This document shows, piece after piece, positions 22,181 through 30,181 of a stretch of DNA of 33,005 nucleotides (position 1 is the first letter of the stretch; each line of letters begins with the position of its first letter). The DNA is from Candidatus Woesearchaeota archaeon (GTDB taxonomy: Archaea; Nanobdellota; Nanobdellia; Woesearchaeales; JACPBV01). Location of the stretch: assembly GCA_019322475.1 (NCBI GenBank), contig JAHWIN010000007.1, positions 1-33,005 of the forward strand, written 5' to 3'. A program made the translations under genes and the position numbers. Below the pieces are notes generated by a model. It saw nothing but the letters and a program-made list of their open reading frames with translations. It did no database searches and had not been told where the DNA came from.

Positions 22181-22189
22181 TTATATAAA
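22181..22189 (+). promoter_or_regulatory. TATA box for metG
   Basis: TTATATAAA predicts transcription from about 22212 and a leader of roughly 65 bases. That leader contains a possible 9-codon uORF (22245-22274). The rest of the 250-base psmB-metG spacer shows no other feature. Confidence 0.5.
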
Positions 22190-22278
22190 GTGATAATTTA
22201 CTTGGCAATAAGATAAAAAATCCCAAAGAAGCAAACTGAGGGGTATGGCCAGGTTTAAGCGGTCAAGAGGATAAAAAG

Positions 22279-24348
22279 ATGAAAGATAAGCCTAAAAGCA
22301 AAAAAAGGATAATAGTGACATCGGCCCTGCCGTATGCCAACGGCCCGATCCACATAGGACACCTTGTAGAATATATCCAGTCAGACATATTTGTAAGGTT
22401 CCTTAAGCTCACAGGAAAAAAGGCTGTCTACTGCTGTGCAGATGACACCCACGGAACGCCGATACAGATATCCTCTGAAAAAGAGGGCATCATCCCGGAA
22501 GAGCTTATAGGCCGATTCCACAAGGAGCACCTGAGGGACTTCAAAAGGTTCCTTGTAAGCTTTGACTCATACTACTCCACTAACAGCGATGAAAACAAGT
22601 ACTTTAGCGACCTTATCTTCCAACGGCTCAAAAAGAAAGGCCTCATATACAAGAAGGATGTTGAGCTGGCCTACTGCAGCAGGTGCAAAAGATTTTTGCC
22701 TGACAGGTACATAAAGGGAAAATGCCCGAAATGCGGTGCTGCTGACCAATACGGCGATGTATGTGAAAAGTGCAACGCTGCCTATAAGACAACTGACCTT
22801 ATAGGTCCTTACTGCACCATATGCGGAAAGCCTCCTGTAAAAAAGATCAGCACCCACTGCTTCTTCAAGCTAAGCGATTTTTCAGATAAGCTAAGGTCAT
22901 GGTTCAAAAATAACAAAAAGCTCCAGCCGGAGATAATCAACTACCTAAATAACTGGATAGAAGAAGGGCTTCAGGACTGGGACATAAGCAGGGACGGCCC
23001 CTACTTCGGGTTTAAGATGCCTGGAGAAGAAAACCTCTATTATTATGTGTGGCTTGACGCTCCCATAGGCTATATCTCAAGTTTCTCCACCCTTATGAAA
23101 AATGATGTAAAAAAGGCAGAGAAGGAATGGAACAGGAGCAGGATAATCCACTTCATAGGGAAAGACATAACATATTTCCATTTCCTGTTCTGGCCGGCCA
23201 TGCTCATGGGAGCAGGCCTTGCTCTTCCTGAAGACATAATCGTCCATGGGTTCCTGACAGTGAACAGGGAAAAGATGTCCAAGTCAAGAGGGACCTTCTT
23301 TACTGCAGAGGAATTCTCCTCAAAGTATGACCCTGAATGCCTGAGGTTCTACTATGCGAGGTCATTGAGCAGGAAACTCTCTGACATTGACCTCGACCTT
23401 AAGGACTTTAAGGATTCCATAAACAACGAGCTGGTAGGGAATCTGGGCAATTTCTGCTACAGGGTCCTAAGCTTCGCAAACAGGTTCTTTAGCTCAAGGA
23501 TAAAGGATATAGACAAGGATGAAAAGCTGATAAAAAACATCGAAAAAAAGGCAGAAAAGATAAGGGAAAGCTACTCCAAAGCCGATTATAACCGTGCCGT
23601 AAAGGATATTCTTGCCATCAGCGACCTTGGGAATAAGTATTTCCAGAAGAATGAGCCATGGAAGCTCATAAAAGAAGACAAGGAAAAGGCCCGAAAGGTG
23701 ATAGGGTTATGCACAAACATAGCAAAGAACCTGTCTATACTTATATCTCCGATACTCCCTGAATTTTCCAGAAAGCTCCAGGAGCAGCTTAACCTGGAAA
23801 GCCTGGGCTGGAAAGACATAAATTTCAGCTATAATAACCGGGAGATAGGTGAAGCGAAGATACTTGTTGATAAGATAGAAGAAAAGGCCAGGGAAAAATT
23901 CCCTCTTAGCCTTAAGGTCGCAAAGATAAAAAAAGTAGATGACCACCCGGAAGCAGACAGGCTTTATGTCCTCGAAGTGGATATAGGTGAAAAAAGGCAG
24001 ATAGTCGCAGGGATAAAAAAATTCTACAGGAAAGAGGAGCTTGAAGGAAAAAATATAATCATAGTGTCTAACCTAAAGCCCGCCAAGCTGAGAGGTGTAA
24101 TCTCAGAAGGGATGCTTCTGGCCGTTGAAAAAGGAGATGGATGCAAGGTTCTCTTTGCTGAAGGAAAGCCCGGAGAGGATGCAGTTTTCGGAGACATGGA
24201 AAACGAAACTTCCCAGGTTAAGTTTGAAGTTTTCTCCAGGCTGAAGATGGTTGTAAAGGATGGAAAGGTCGTCTATAATAAAAAACCGCTAAGGGTAGGA
24301 AAAAAGGATATCACAGTTAAGATAGCAGACAACGCCAGGGTATGTTAA
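22279..24348 (+). CDS. metG: Methionyl-tRNA synthetase with C-terminal tRNA-binding domain
   Basis: MetRS charges initiator and elongator tRNA-Met. The 689-aa enzyme has the class I HIGH motif (25-28) and KMSKS (332-336). Its connective peptide has four CxxC knuckles (Cys133/136, 149/152, 162/165, 179/182), the two-zinc archaeal type. About 575-689 is an OB-fold tRNA-binding domain (FPLSLKVAKIKKVDDHPEADRLYVLEVDIG...SEGMLLAVE), fused here although encoded separately in many archaea. A GAGG sequence lies 8 bases before the ATG. The gene stands alone on the plus strand, divergent from psmB. Confidence 0.97.
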   Translation: MKDKPKSKKRIIVTSALPYANGPIHIGHLVEYIQSDIFVRFLKLTGKKAVYCCADDTHGTPIQISSEKEGIIPEELIGRFHKEHLRDFKRFLVSFDSYYSTNSDENKYFSDLIFQRLKKKGLIYKKDVELAYCSRCKRFLPDRYIKGKCPKCGAADQYGDVCEKCNAAYKTTDLIGPYCTICGKPPVKKISTHCFFKLSDFSDKLRSWFKNNKKLQPEIINYLNNWIEEGLQDWDISRDGPYFGFKMPGEENLYYYVWLDAPIGYISSFSTLMKNDVKKAEKEWNRSRIIHFIGKDITYFHFLFWPAMLMGAGLALPEDIIVHGFLTVNREKMSKSRGTFFTAEEFSSKYDPECLRFYYARSLSRKLSDIDLDLKDFKDSINNELVGNLGNFCYRVLSFANRFFSSRIKDIDKDEKLIKNIEKKAEKIRESYSKADYNRAVKDILAISDLGNKYFQKNEPWKLIKEDKEKARKVIGLCTNIAKNLSILISPILPEFSRKLQEQLNLESLGWKDINFSYNNREIGEAKILVDKIEEKAREKFPLSLKVAKIKKVDDHPEADRLYVLEVDIGEKRQIVAGIKKFYRKEELEGKNIIIVSNLKPAKLRGVISEGMLLAVEKGDGCKVLFAEGKPGEDAVFGDMENETSQVKFEVFSRLKMVVKDGKVVYNKKPLRVGKKDITVKIADNARVC

Positions 24349-24463
24349 GGCTATTGAAATTTTCCGGTAAGCCAAAAAGGTTCGCTATGCCTTATTCTCC
24401 ATAAGCTTCTAAGGATGTTAACAATAACAAAAAAGGATGTTATAGATAACAGAAAGATTTATA

Positions 24464-24478
24464 TAAGTATAGTACTTA
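24464..24478 (+). promoter_or_regulatory. Palindromic operator of the DUF4258/antitoxin module
   Basis: TAAGTA-TAG-TACTTA is a perfect 6-bp inverted repeat with a 3-base spacer. It overlaps the end of the TATA box TTTATATAA (24458-24466) and covers the region up to the start site expected near 24488, the usual place for autorepression by an antitoxin. Confidence 0.6.
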
Positions 24479-24502
24479 CAATGATTACAGGGGTTATTTT
24501 TG

Positions 24503-24700
24503 ATGATCAAGTACAGCAAACACTCAAGAGAAAGGATGGTCTTAAGGGGTATATCAGAAAAAGATGTCGAGGATGGGATAAAGATGGGCTCAAAAGAGCT
24601 GCAAAAGCCCAACAAGATATTGTCGCACTACAAATATTTTTGTGTTGTCTACAAAAAAATAAAAGAAGACATATATGTAATAACCATAAAACCAAGGTGA
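24503..24700 (+). CDS. DUF4258-type putative toxin
   Basis: The 65-aa product MIKYSKHSRERMVLRGISEK followed by DVEDGIKMGSKELQKPNKILSHYKYFCVVYKKIKEDIYVITIKPR has the DUF4258 pattern: an early HSRERMxxRGIS and a C-terminal strand pair with VVYK and VITIKP. The family has a RelE/MqsR-like fold and is commonly paired with YgiT-type antitoxins, as here. The ATG at 24503 is preferred to the in-frame TTG at 24500. A competing frame crosses this region but only its 3' half, the antitoxin, is real. Confidence 0.8.
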   Translation: MIKYSKHSRERMVLRGISEKDVEDGIKMGSKELQKPNKILSHYKYFCVVYKKIKEDIYVITIKPR

Positions 24701-24705
24701 TGATG

Positions 24706-25029
24706 ATGAAATGCCCTGTATGTGAAAAAGGAGAGCTAAAAAAAGGAAAGATAAAGGAATCCATGTTCGGTGTTTATCTGGGAGAGTTTCCTGCAGAGAT
24801 ATGCCCTGCATGCAGGGAGTCTTTCACAGACCCAGAAACCACAAGAAAGATAGAGGATGTCGCAAAAAAGAAAGGTATCTGGGGCCTTGGCAAAAAGACA
24901 CAGATAACCCAGGCTGGCAATTCGTTGGCTGTAAGGATACCCAAGAAGATAGCTGATTACCTTCATCTAAAAAAAGGAAAGGACGCTTACATCCACCCTG
25001 AAAACAACAAGATTGTCATTGAAAGCTAA
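24706..25029 (+). CDS. MqsA/YgiT-type zinc-finger antitoxin fused to an AbrB-type DNA-binding domain
   Basis: The 107-aa protein opens with a two-CxxC zinc finger (CPVCEKGELKKG ... EICPACRESF), the toxin-neutralising half in MqsA/YgiT proteins. It ends in a swapped-hairpin AbrB/MazE domain (TQITQAGNSLAVRIPKKIADYLHLKKGKDAYIHPENNKIVIE). MqsA normally carries a helix-turn-helix here, so the AbrB module is a variation. GGTGA (24696-24700) is 5 bases before the ATG at 24706; ATGs at 24700 and 24703 are alternatives. It follows the toxin stop directly, so the order is toxin first, as in mqsRA. Confidence 0.85.
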   Translation: MKCPVCEKGELKKGKIKESMFGVYLGEFPAEICPACRESFTDPETTRKIEDVAKKKGIWGLGKKTQITQAGNSLAVRIPKKIADYLHLKKGKDAYIHPENNKIVIES

Positions 25030-25140
25030 AGGCAGGCTATTGAATTTCTTAAATGCGCAGATTCTGTTTGTTGTACGGGCTAGACTAATCCTTCGCACAT
25101 CAACAAAGGAAAAAAGTTTCCTGCTGGCCTTATGATGCAC
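25030..25140. other. Gene-free spacer before the fold-back element
   Basis: Between the antitoxin stop and the fold-back element I see only a short hairpin, AGGAAA-AAAG-TTTCCT near 25107-25122. No coding frame or promoter is evident. Together with the element and the RHH promoter this fills the 394-base stretch without a long gene. Confidence 0.3.
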
Positions 25141-25367
25141 CCTCAACCGTATGTATTAAGCTCAGTCGAGGTTGTTGCCAAAATGATGGGGGTCATCAAT
25201 TCGTGAGGCTCCTGCTATTTCATTTTTTAGTCGACAAGGGGGTTGCCCCAGTCGGGGGATGTCGACAATCAAAAAATAAGATTAAGAGCCGAACCCGATG
25301 ACCTCCCAACTGAAAGGAGAGTTTTGGCAACAACCTCTTAGTCGAAGCTTAATACATACCCTCAACC
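25141..25367. mobile_element. 211-bp fold-back (MITE-like) element with 8-bp target duplications
   Basis: The sequence CCTCAACC occurs at 25141-25148 and 25360-25367, exactly flanking a 211-bp unit. The unit's ends are perfect 14-bp inverted repeats, GTATGTATTAAGCT (25149-25162) and its complement (25346-25359). A second 16-bp pair follows, GAGGTTGTTGCCAAAA (25168-25183) with 25322-25337. Further pairs are GGTCATC/GATGACC, GGCTC/GAGCC, ATTTTTT/AAAAAAT and GTCGACA (25230-25236)/TGTCGAC (25260-25266). It has no coding capacity. Terminal repeats plus abutting duplications point to a non-autonomous transposon; the unequal internal loops would also suit a folded RNA. No transposase is in the window. 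Confidence 0.7.
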
Positions 25368-25373
25368 AAAACA

Positions 25374-25414
25374 TTTATATATTAGTATGATAAATAGTAC
25401 AAATAGTATTAGTA
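25374..25414 (+). promoter_or_regulatory. RHH-operon promoter with TAGTA repeats
   Basis: The TATA box TTTATATAT (25374-25382) predicts a start near 25405. TAGTA occurs four times between and around these points (25383-25387, 25395-25399, 25404-25408, 25410-25414). Short tandem repeats like this suit cooperative binding by ribbon-helix-helix dimers, and the first gene of the operon encodes one. Confidence 0.55.
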
Positions 25415-25423
25415 TTACGAAAG

Positions 25424-25576
25424 ATGAAAAAAGGCTCAGGGACTAAAGAGCGTATTTCTATCACCTTAGACAAGGCTGTGCTTCAGGACATAAACAGGAT
25501 ATGTGAAAGCAGGCTGATGAAGGTCTCTAATTTCATAGAAAAGCTGGTAAAGGAGGGGCTGAAGCATGAAAAGTGA
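25424..25576 (+). CDS. 50-aa ribbon-helix-helix (CopG-like) regulator
   Basis: The product, starting MKKGSGTKERISITLDKAVL and ending FIEKLVKEGLKHEK, is a minimal ribbon-helix-helix domain: the strand ERISITL, helix A (DKAVLQDINRICES), a short turn, and helix B (KVSNFIEKLVKEGLK). It would bind DNA as a dimer through the strand residues. The stop lies 11 bases inside the next gene in another frame, coupling the regulator to the envelope proteins. The TAGTA repeats in its own promoter suggest autoregulation. Confidence 0.8.
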   Translation: MKKGSGTKERISITLDKAVLQDINRICESRLMKVSNFIEKLVKEGLKHEK

Positions 25577-28500
25577 GCATATATGTTCTATATCCTTGTT
25601 TATGATAGCCCTGATAATAAGCCTGCCTATATGCTCCTCCTCTGTCTTTGCAAGGCTGTATAACCCTAGGATTAAAGGGACAGGCGGCATAGAAGGATAT
25701 GTAAAGGAAGGTGACACAATCTCACTAAGCATAGGAGCTGACATAGAAGGTGATGATGACTTAACCTCTCAGATACGCCTTGCGGACTTAAGCGGAGATG
25801 AATTTACCTCATGCGATGGAAGGTACTGCTATGATATGGACTCCCTCCACTACCTCTATCCCCAAGATAACGAGTTCAGCATAGATGTTTCCCTATACAA
25901 GGATGATGCCACTCGTGATGAAACTATCCCTATAAGAGGTACTAAAGACATCATTGGCCCTGAAATAAAAAAGTTTAGCGTTGACAAGGATATTGCAAAA
26001 GATGAGATAACATTCACCTATGAGATAGAGGACAAGGCTTTTGAAGGAAGCGATGGAAAATGCTCAGGAATATGGTTCCTTAGCTTAACCTCCGGAGGAA
26101 AGTACACCCATAGGATAGATATCGATACACCGGCAGGTGAATGCACACATGAAGGAAGCCATGAAGAGCTTATAGATGATATAAGCAACACAAATTATGG
26201 AGAGATAACAGTAGAGGCCATAGCTTATGATGTATTCAAGCATCAATCATCAACGTCCACTGTAAGCTTCATAATAGACAAGGAAGGCCCTGAAATAAAA
26301 GAAGATACGTTCAGGATCTTTGACAATAACAACAATGAGATAGAATACCTGGCTAAAGAAATAAAAGCCTCTGTCTCTATAGAGGTTAAAGACCCTTCAG
26401 AAATACAGTCTGTAAATGCTGACTTCTCAGGCCTCAAGGAAAGCAACGGAATAATGCCTGCCAACTTAATCGAAGGAAATCAAATAGAAGGCAAGTATGA
26501 ATGGGTAAATGTATTCATAGATATAGGTGAAAGCGAAACTGTAGATATAAAGATAGATGCAATAGACTCCCTTGGAAACGTAGAAGATATCACTGTCCCA
26601 TACAGCTTCAGCATAGATGACGAAAGCTCAACAGCCAAAGAGATAAGGACAGAAAGGACAGATGCAGACGGAAACAGCTATATCGGAAAGGATGATAATA
26701 AGATAATAGTAGAGATAGAAGAGGACGGGATAGGCTTCGGAGACAAGAACATATACCTTGACCTTGCCGAAATAAACGGAAACGAAAAGGTGCAGGCAGA
26801 TGAATGCGCCGGAGAAAATGGGATATGGGAATGTACATGGAACATAGAAGAGGTAACTGCAGCTGACAAACCCTGTGAGATCAGAATAACGCCTGATTCT
26901 TCAGACGACCTTGGAAATAAGTTCCCCGCAGAAAGCCTTAAGGCAACCCTCATAGTGGACCGGACAGGCCCGGTTATAGGAGACATAAGCTACACCCCTG
27001 CTAACCCTACAAGTGAAAACGATGTTGAGTTCAGCTTTAACGTGATAGATAACAGCCCTGTAATGCCCAAAGTTAGTTCCTTTGTTGGAAGCTCGCCCCC
27101 TATAAGTTCAGCAGACAGCCATGAAGGAAGCTGCACTGAAGGGGTATGCACAGTAATTATGGACCAGATAATATCCTCCCATGTAGAAGGCACAGCAAGG
27201 ATAACAGCAGAAGACGCGGCAGGAAACAGCGCATATAAGGACATTCCGGTAATAATCTACAAGCCTGAATCTGAAACGCCTCCTGAATTCGTAAGCATAC
27301 GCCAGGAAGAAGGGATAAAAGTAGTGCCTGCAACAGTGGACAAGAAGGTAGCTGCGCAGATAGACATAAACGTCTTCGTCCATGTCCCTCTAACAATCAT
27401 TTCCCCGGGAGAAATAATAGATATGGCCGCTGACTGTGAGGACAGCCTTCCTTACCTAAAAGAAGGGGAAGATATCGATGTCATCAACGCCTACGGAAAC
27501 GACCCCTACATCCCATTGAAGATCGACTCAGGTACTGTAGCTACAATGGAAGGGAACTCTGTCCCCATAATATGTGAGTTAAGGCTCACGATAAAGGATG
27601 ATGACGAGGTCTACACCCTAAAAGAGATACAGGATATAGAGACAGAGCTCCCCCTGTACGGAAATATTCTTGGAGATATGGGAAGCAACCTTAATGATAA
27701 GATAGCCTCTATAAACAATGACATAACAAAAGTTGAAAAGGATATAGATGAATGGGAGCGGTGGGTAGAGATATTCGGGACTTATTGCGAGCTCAGCAGG
27801 ACGATGGGCCAGCTGAACCGTGCATTTCAGGCCCTAAAGGCAACAGGATTTATTATTTTAGGGTGGCTTTATGATGCTTTTAAAAACTCAACTTTATTCA
27901 GTTTTATTGCAGCAATAGCCTGGGCTGTCTGGGTAGCATTATGCACAATATCCAATTACATATCAGGAACTACTGAAGGCTTCTTCTGGCCGATGGGAGC
28001 CCCTACAGTCTTTTCAGGATGGAAAGCATTAGGCTGGGTATTAAAGATATCCTGTATGGTATTCTACAACTGCGCCATCTGTGACATGGATGAATTGATA
28101 GATTTAGGGGGCGAGTTTGTTCAACTAAAACAGTCAAACATAAAATCTATGAAACTCTCAGAATGGGATTGGCATCTTGGTACTAATCAAAATGAAGGGG
28201 GCCTTCCTATAGAAATAGAGATGCCTGAATGGACTCCCAACTGGGTAACAGACGGAGAGCGTACACAGATGATGTCTCAATCAGGGGGGAACTTTATCTT
28301 TAACCCCTATAAGAGCATACACTATGCATACACCTGCATGTGCCTGCCTGCGATAATATACAACCTGAAGAAACTAAGGCAGATAAGGTGCATGTATAAG
28401 AACTGCCTGATAAACCATGTCGGAAGCGGCCAGTCATCAATAGTCTGTGATCTGGCCTATAAAGAAAGGGAATGCCTGTACTATGAAAGTGCGCAGTATC

Positions 28501-28814
28501 TTGAGCATGGAGAGGATGTAAGGGAAGTTTTAAATGGCGTAGTTTCAGCCCTGCTTAAGTACCTAGAATCATTAGCCTTTGGAACAATAATTGCCGCAGT
28601 ATGCTCAGGAGAGGTGATGATAGGGGTAAATACAAAAGACTGCAAAGGCCCTCCCGGAATGACAGATGCAAGCGGGATGAAAAGTGCTGCATGCGGGGTT
28701 TTGCAGGGAGTAGTTGGGATGACAGAGATAAATGACGTATTCAGCAGTAAATTCGGGCAATCTAAAAAATGGGAGCTCCAGGGAGAAGATTACTGCACAA
28801 CAGGAAATTACTGA
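25566..28814 (+). CDS. Large secreted protein with Ig-like repeats and a cysteine-rich C-terminal module
   Basis: This 1082-aa protein has an N-terminal signal or anchor segment (about 9-29) ending SSVFA. It is followed by several acidic Ig-like/beta-sandwich units, each opening with a D-x-x-G-P type sequence (near 128-132, 238-242 and 465-469). Two hydrophobic stretches lie at about 760-798 and 822-838. The last 170 residues hold NPYKSIHYAYTCMCLPAIIY, then RCMYKNCL and YKERECLYYESAQY, a cysteine pattern I associate with uncharacterised DPANN proteins. It is probably displayed outside the cell and anchored in the membrane. Function is unknown; adhesion or assembly of a surface structure is a guess. 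Confidence 0.8.
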   Translation: MKSEHICSISLFMIALIISLPICSSSVFARLYNPRIKGTGGIEGYVKEGDTISLSIGADIEGDDDLTSQIRLADLSGDEFTSCDGRYCYDMDSLHYLYPQDNEFSIDVSLYKDDATRDETIPIRGTKDIIGPEIKKFSVDKDIAKDEITFTYEIEDKAFEGSDGKCSGIWFLSLTSGGKYTHRIDIDTPAGECTHEGSHEELIDDISNTNYGEITVEAIAYDVFKHQSSTSTVSFIIDKEGPEIKEDTFRIFDNNNNEIEYLAKEIKASVSIEVKDPSEIQSVNADFSGLKESNGIMPANLIEGNQIEGKYEWVNVFIDIGESETVDIKIDAIDSLGNVEDITVPYSFSIDDESSTAKEIRTERTDADGNSYIGKDDNKIIVEIEEDGIGFGDKNIYLDLAEINGNEKVQADECAGENGIWECTWNIEEVTAADKPCEIRITPDSSDDLGNKFPAESLKATLIVDRTGPVIGDISYTPANPTSENDVEFSFNVIDNSPVMPKVSSFVGSSPPISSADSHEGSCTEGVCTVIMDQIISSHVEGTARITAEDAAGNSAYKDIPVIIYKPESETPPEFVSIRQEEGIKVVPATVDKKVAAQIDINVFVHVPLTIISPGEIIDMAADCEDSLPYLKEGEDIDVINAYGNDPYIPLKIDSGTVATMEGNSVPIICELRLTIKDDDEVYTLKEIQDIETELPLYGNILGDMGSNLNDKIASINNDITKVEKDIDEWERWVEIFGTYCELSRTMGQLNRAFQALKATGFIILGWLYDAFKNSTLFSFIAAIAWAVWVALCTISNYISGTTEGFFWPMGAPTVFSGWKALGWVLKISCMVFYNCAICDMDELIDLGGEFVQLKQSNIKSMKLSEWDWHLGTNQNEGGLPIEIEMPEWTPNWVTDGERTQMMSQSGGNFIFNPYKSIHYAYTCMCLPAIIYNLKKLRQIRCMYKNCLINHVGSGQSSIVCDLAYKERECLYYESAQYLEHGEDVREVLNGVVSALLKYLESLAFGTIIAAVCSGEVMIGVNTKDCKGPPGMTDASGMKSAACGVLQGVVGMTEINDVFSSKFGQSKKWELQGEDYCTTGNY

Positions 28815-28832
28815 TTTATATGTTGATAAAAG

Positions 28833-29381
28833 ATGGAAATTAAAAAGCTAATAACTATAACAGTGGTCATATTGTTGGCTGTTCCTGTGATATTGGGGAT
28901 AAAATACAGCTTTGATTTTGATCCAGAGGAAGCATGGGAAGGTTCAATAAGCAGTTTTGACCCAACGATAGAAGACTGGTACACCGGAGAGGAAGCCATA
29001 CAGCCCAGAGACATAGAGTTCTGCAGGAAATGGGGAGGCTCTGCAGAGGCAGGGATAAACACAGGAGCAACCCCTTCCACCATACCTCTCTCGCAATTGA
29101 CAGCAACCCTGCAGGCAGAAAAGACAGAATACAGAGAGATTGAGGATCAGCCTTCATTATACAGGGCAAGCTGGTATATAGAGCCTGTATCAGATATCAG
29201 CTACAAGGTTTATCTTACAGAAAAAGATGAAAAAAAAGAGATAGGCGGAGGGCAGGCATCTAACACAGAAGCTGGAATCGACTATTACACAGAATACCTG
29301 GAACAAAACTTTACCCATATCAGGATGGAATACGATGGAAGTTATATTCAAGTCCCGGTAGTTATATTAGGAGAAAAATGA
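28833..29381 (+). CDS. Small exported or membrane-anchored protein of the envelope operon
   Basis: The 182-aa product has one N-terminal hydrophobic segment (about 5-22) and an otherwise soluble, acidic, outward-facing domain. The final third, SDISYKVYLTEKDEKKEIGG and HIRMEYDGSYIQVPVVIL, looks beta-rich. I do not recognise a family. It starts 18 bases after the 1082-aa gene and its stop overlaps the next ATG by four bases, so it belongs to the same unit and may pair with one of the large proteins. Confidence 0.78.
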   Translation: MEIKKLITITVVILLAVPVILGIKYSFDFDPEEAWEGSISSFDPTIEDWYTGEEAIQPRDIEFCRKWGGSAEAGINTGATPSTIPLSQLTATLQAEKTEYREIEDQPSLYRASWYIEPVSDISYKVYLTEKDEKKEIGGGQASNTEAGIDYYTEYLEQNFTHIRMEYDGSYIQVPVVILGEK

Positions 29382-30181
29382 TAAAAAAGATAACTGGTAT
29401 CATAAAAGGCTCATGTTTTGTAAAAAGCTTCAAAAGGCTGGATAAAAGGCTTTTTTGGGTGGCTGCCTCTGAGATTATGCTGGTAATAGGGATCTGTATG
29501 ATACTTATCGTATCGAGCCTTTTCCTGAAGGCTGGCATGAAAAATCTGGGGCTTTCTGAAGAGCTTGCAGAAAAGATAAACACAAACCCAGAAGACCCAA
29601 CATCAGCAAGATCATTCATACTTGAACGTATGATGAACAGCTCGCCTGAGGAATTTAAAGGGGCTTTGAGAAACATGGGGCTGAACATTGCTCTCTCCCT
29701 GGCAGCTGTTATAGTGTGCATAAGCTTCTTCAAAAGCCTGGGGTGGAGCAGGATAAAAAAAGAAAGGTTTACTGCAAAATTCTTTGCCAGATACCTGCTA
29801 TTATTCATCACATGGAACGCTGCATGGCTCATATTATTATTCATCATATCATCCGGATTCAAAGCCAGCTATGCCGCTTATTCTATTATCATAGTATCCT
29901 TGTTCTACGCCTACTTTAGCTTTCTTGTCTACCCCATATTCATAAAAAGCAAAGGGATAGCAGGCTCTTTCAAAAAAACATTAAGGTGGGGGTTTATCAA
30001 CCTCTACAGGCTCATATTGCCTGTCATCAACATCCTGTTGATGCTCCAGCTGGTCTTTGTCATAATGGTAATATTTTACAGGCTCCCGTTCCTGGCTGTT
30101 ATCGCTTTAGCAGCATACCTTCTGTTTTATGTCTCATGGGTCAAGTTTTATATGTATGAGGTAGTCAAAGATGCTGAATAG
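29378..30181 (+). CDS. Six-span integral membrane protein of the envelope operon
   Basis: This 267-aa protein has about six transmembrane segments (roughly 31-51, 101-119, 138-157, 165-190, 213-234 and 240-262), with a larger polar loop between the first two (about 53-100). It has no transporter or enzyme motif that I can identify. Position between exported proteins suggests a membrane anchor, insertion partner or platform for them. Its ATG overlaps the preceding stop (ATGA) and its 3' end overlaps the 926-aa gene by 11 bases. Confidence 0.8.
   Translation: MIKKITGIIKGSCFVKSFKRLDKRLFWVAASEIMLVIGICMILIVSSLFLKAGMKNLGLSEELAEKINTNPEDPTSARSFILERMMNSSPEEFKGALRNMGLNIALSLAAVIVCISFFKSLGWSRIKKERFTAKFFARYLLLFITWNAAWLILLFIISSGFKASYAAYSIIIVSLFYAYFSFLVYPIFIKSKGIAGSFKKTLRWGFINLYRLILPVINILLMLQLVFVIMVIFYRLPFLAVIALAAYLLFYVSWVKFYMYEVVKDAE

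Noticed and set aside
24415..24705. N-terminal extension of the antitoxin (204-aa frame)
   Set aside because: The extension overlaps the DUF4258 gene in another frame, has no domain character, and a Shine-Dalgarno stands directly before the internal ATG at 24706.
25149..25359. SRP RNA, RNase P RNA or a C/D-box RNA
   Set aside because: No SRP helix 8 GNAR loop motif, no RNase P conserved regions, and no properly spaced C and D boxes. The exact 8-bp flanking duplications favour a mobile element.
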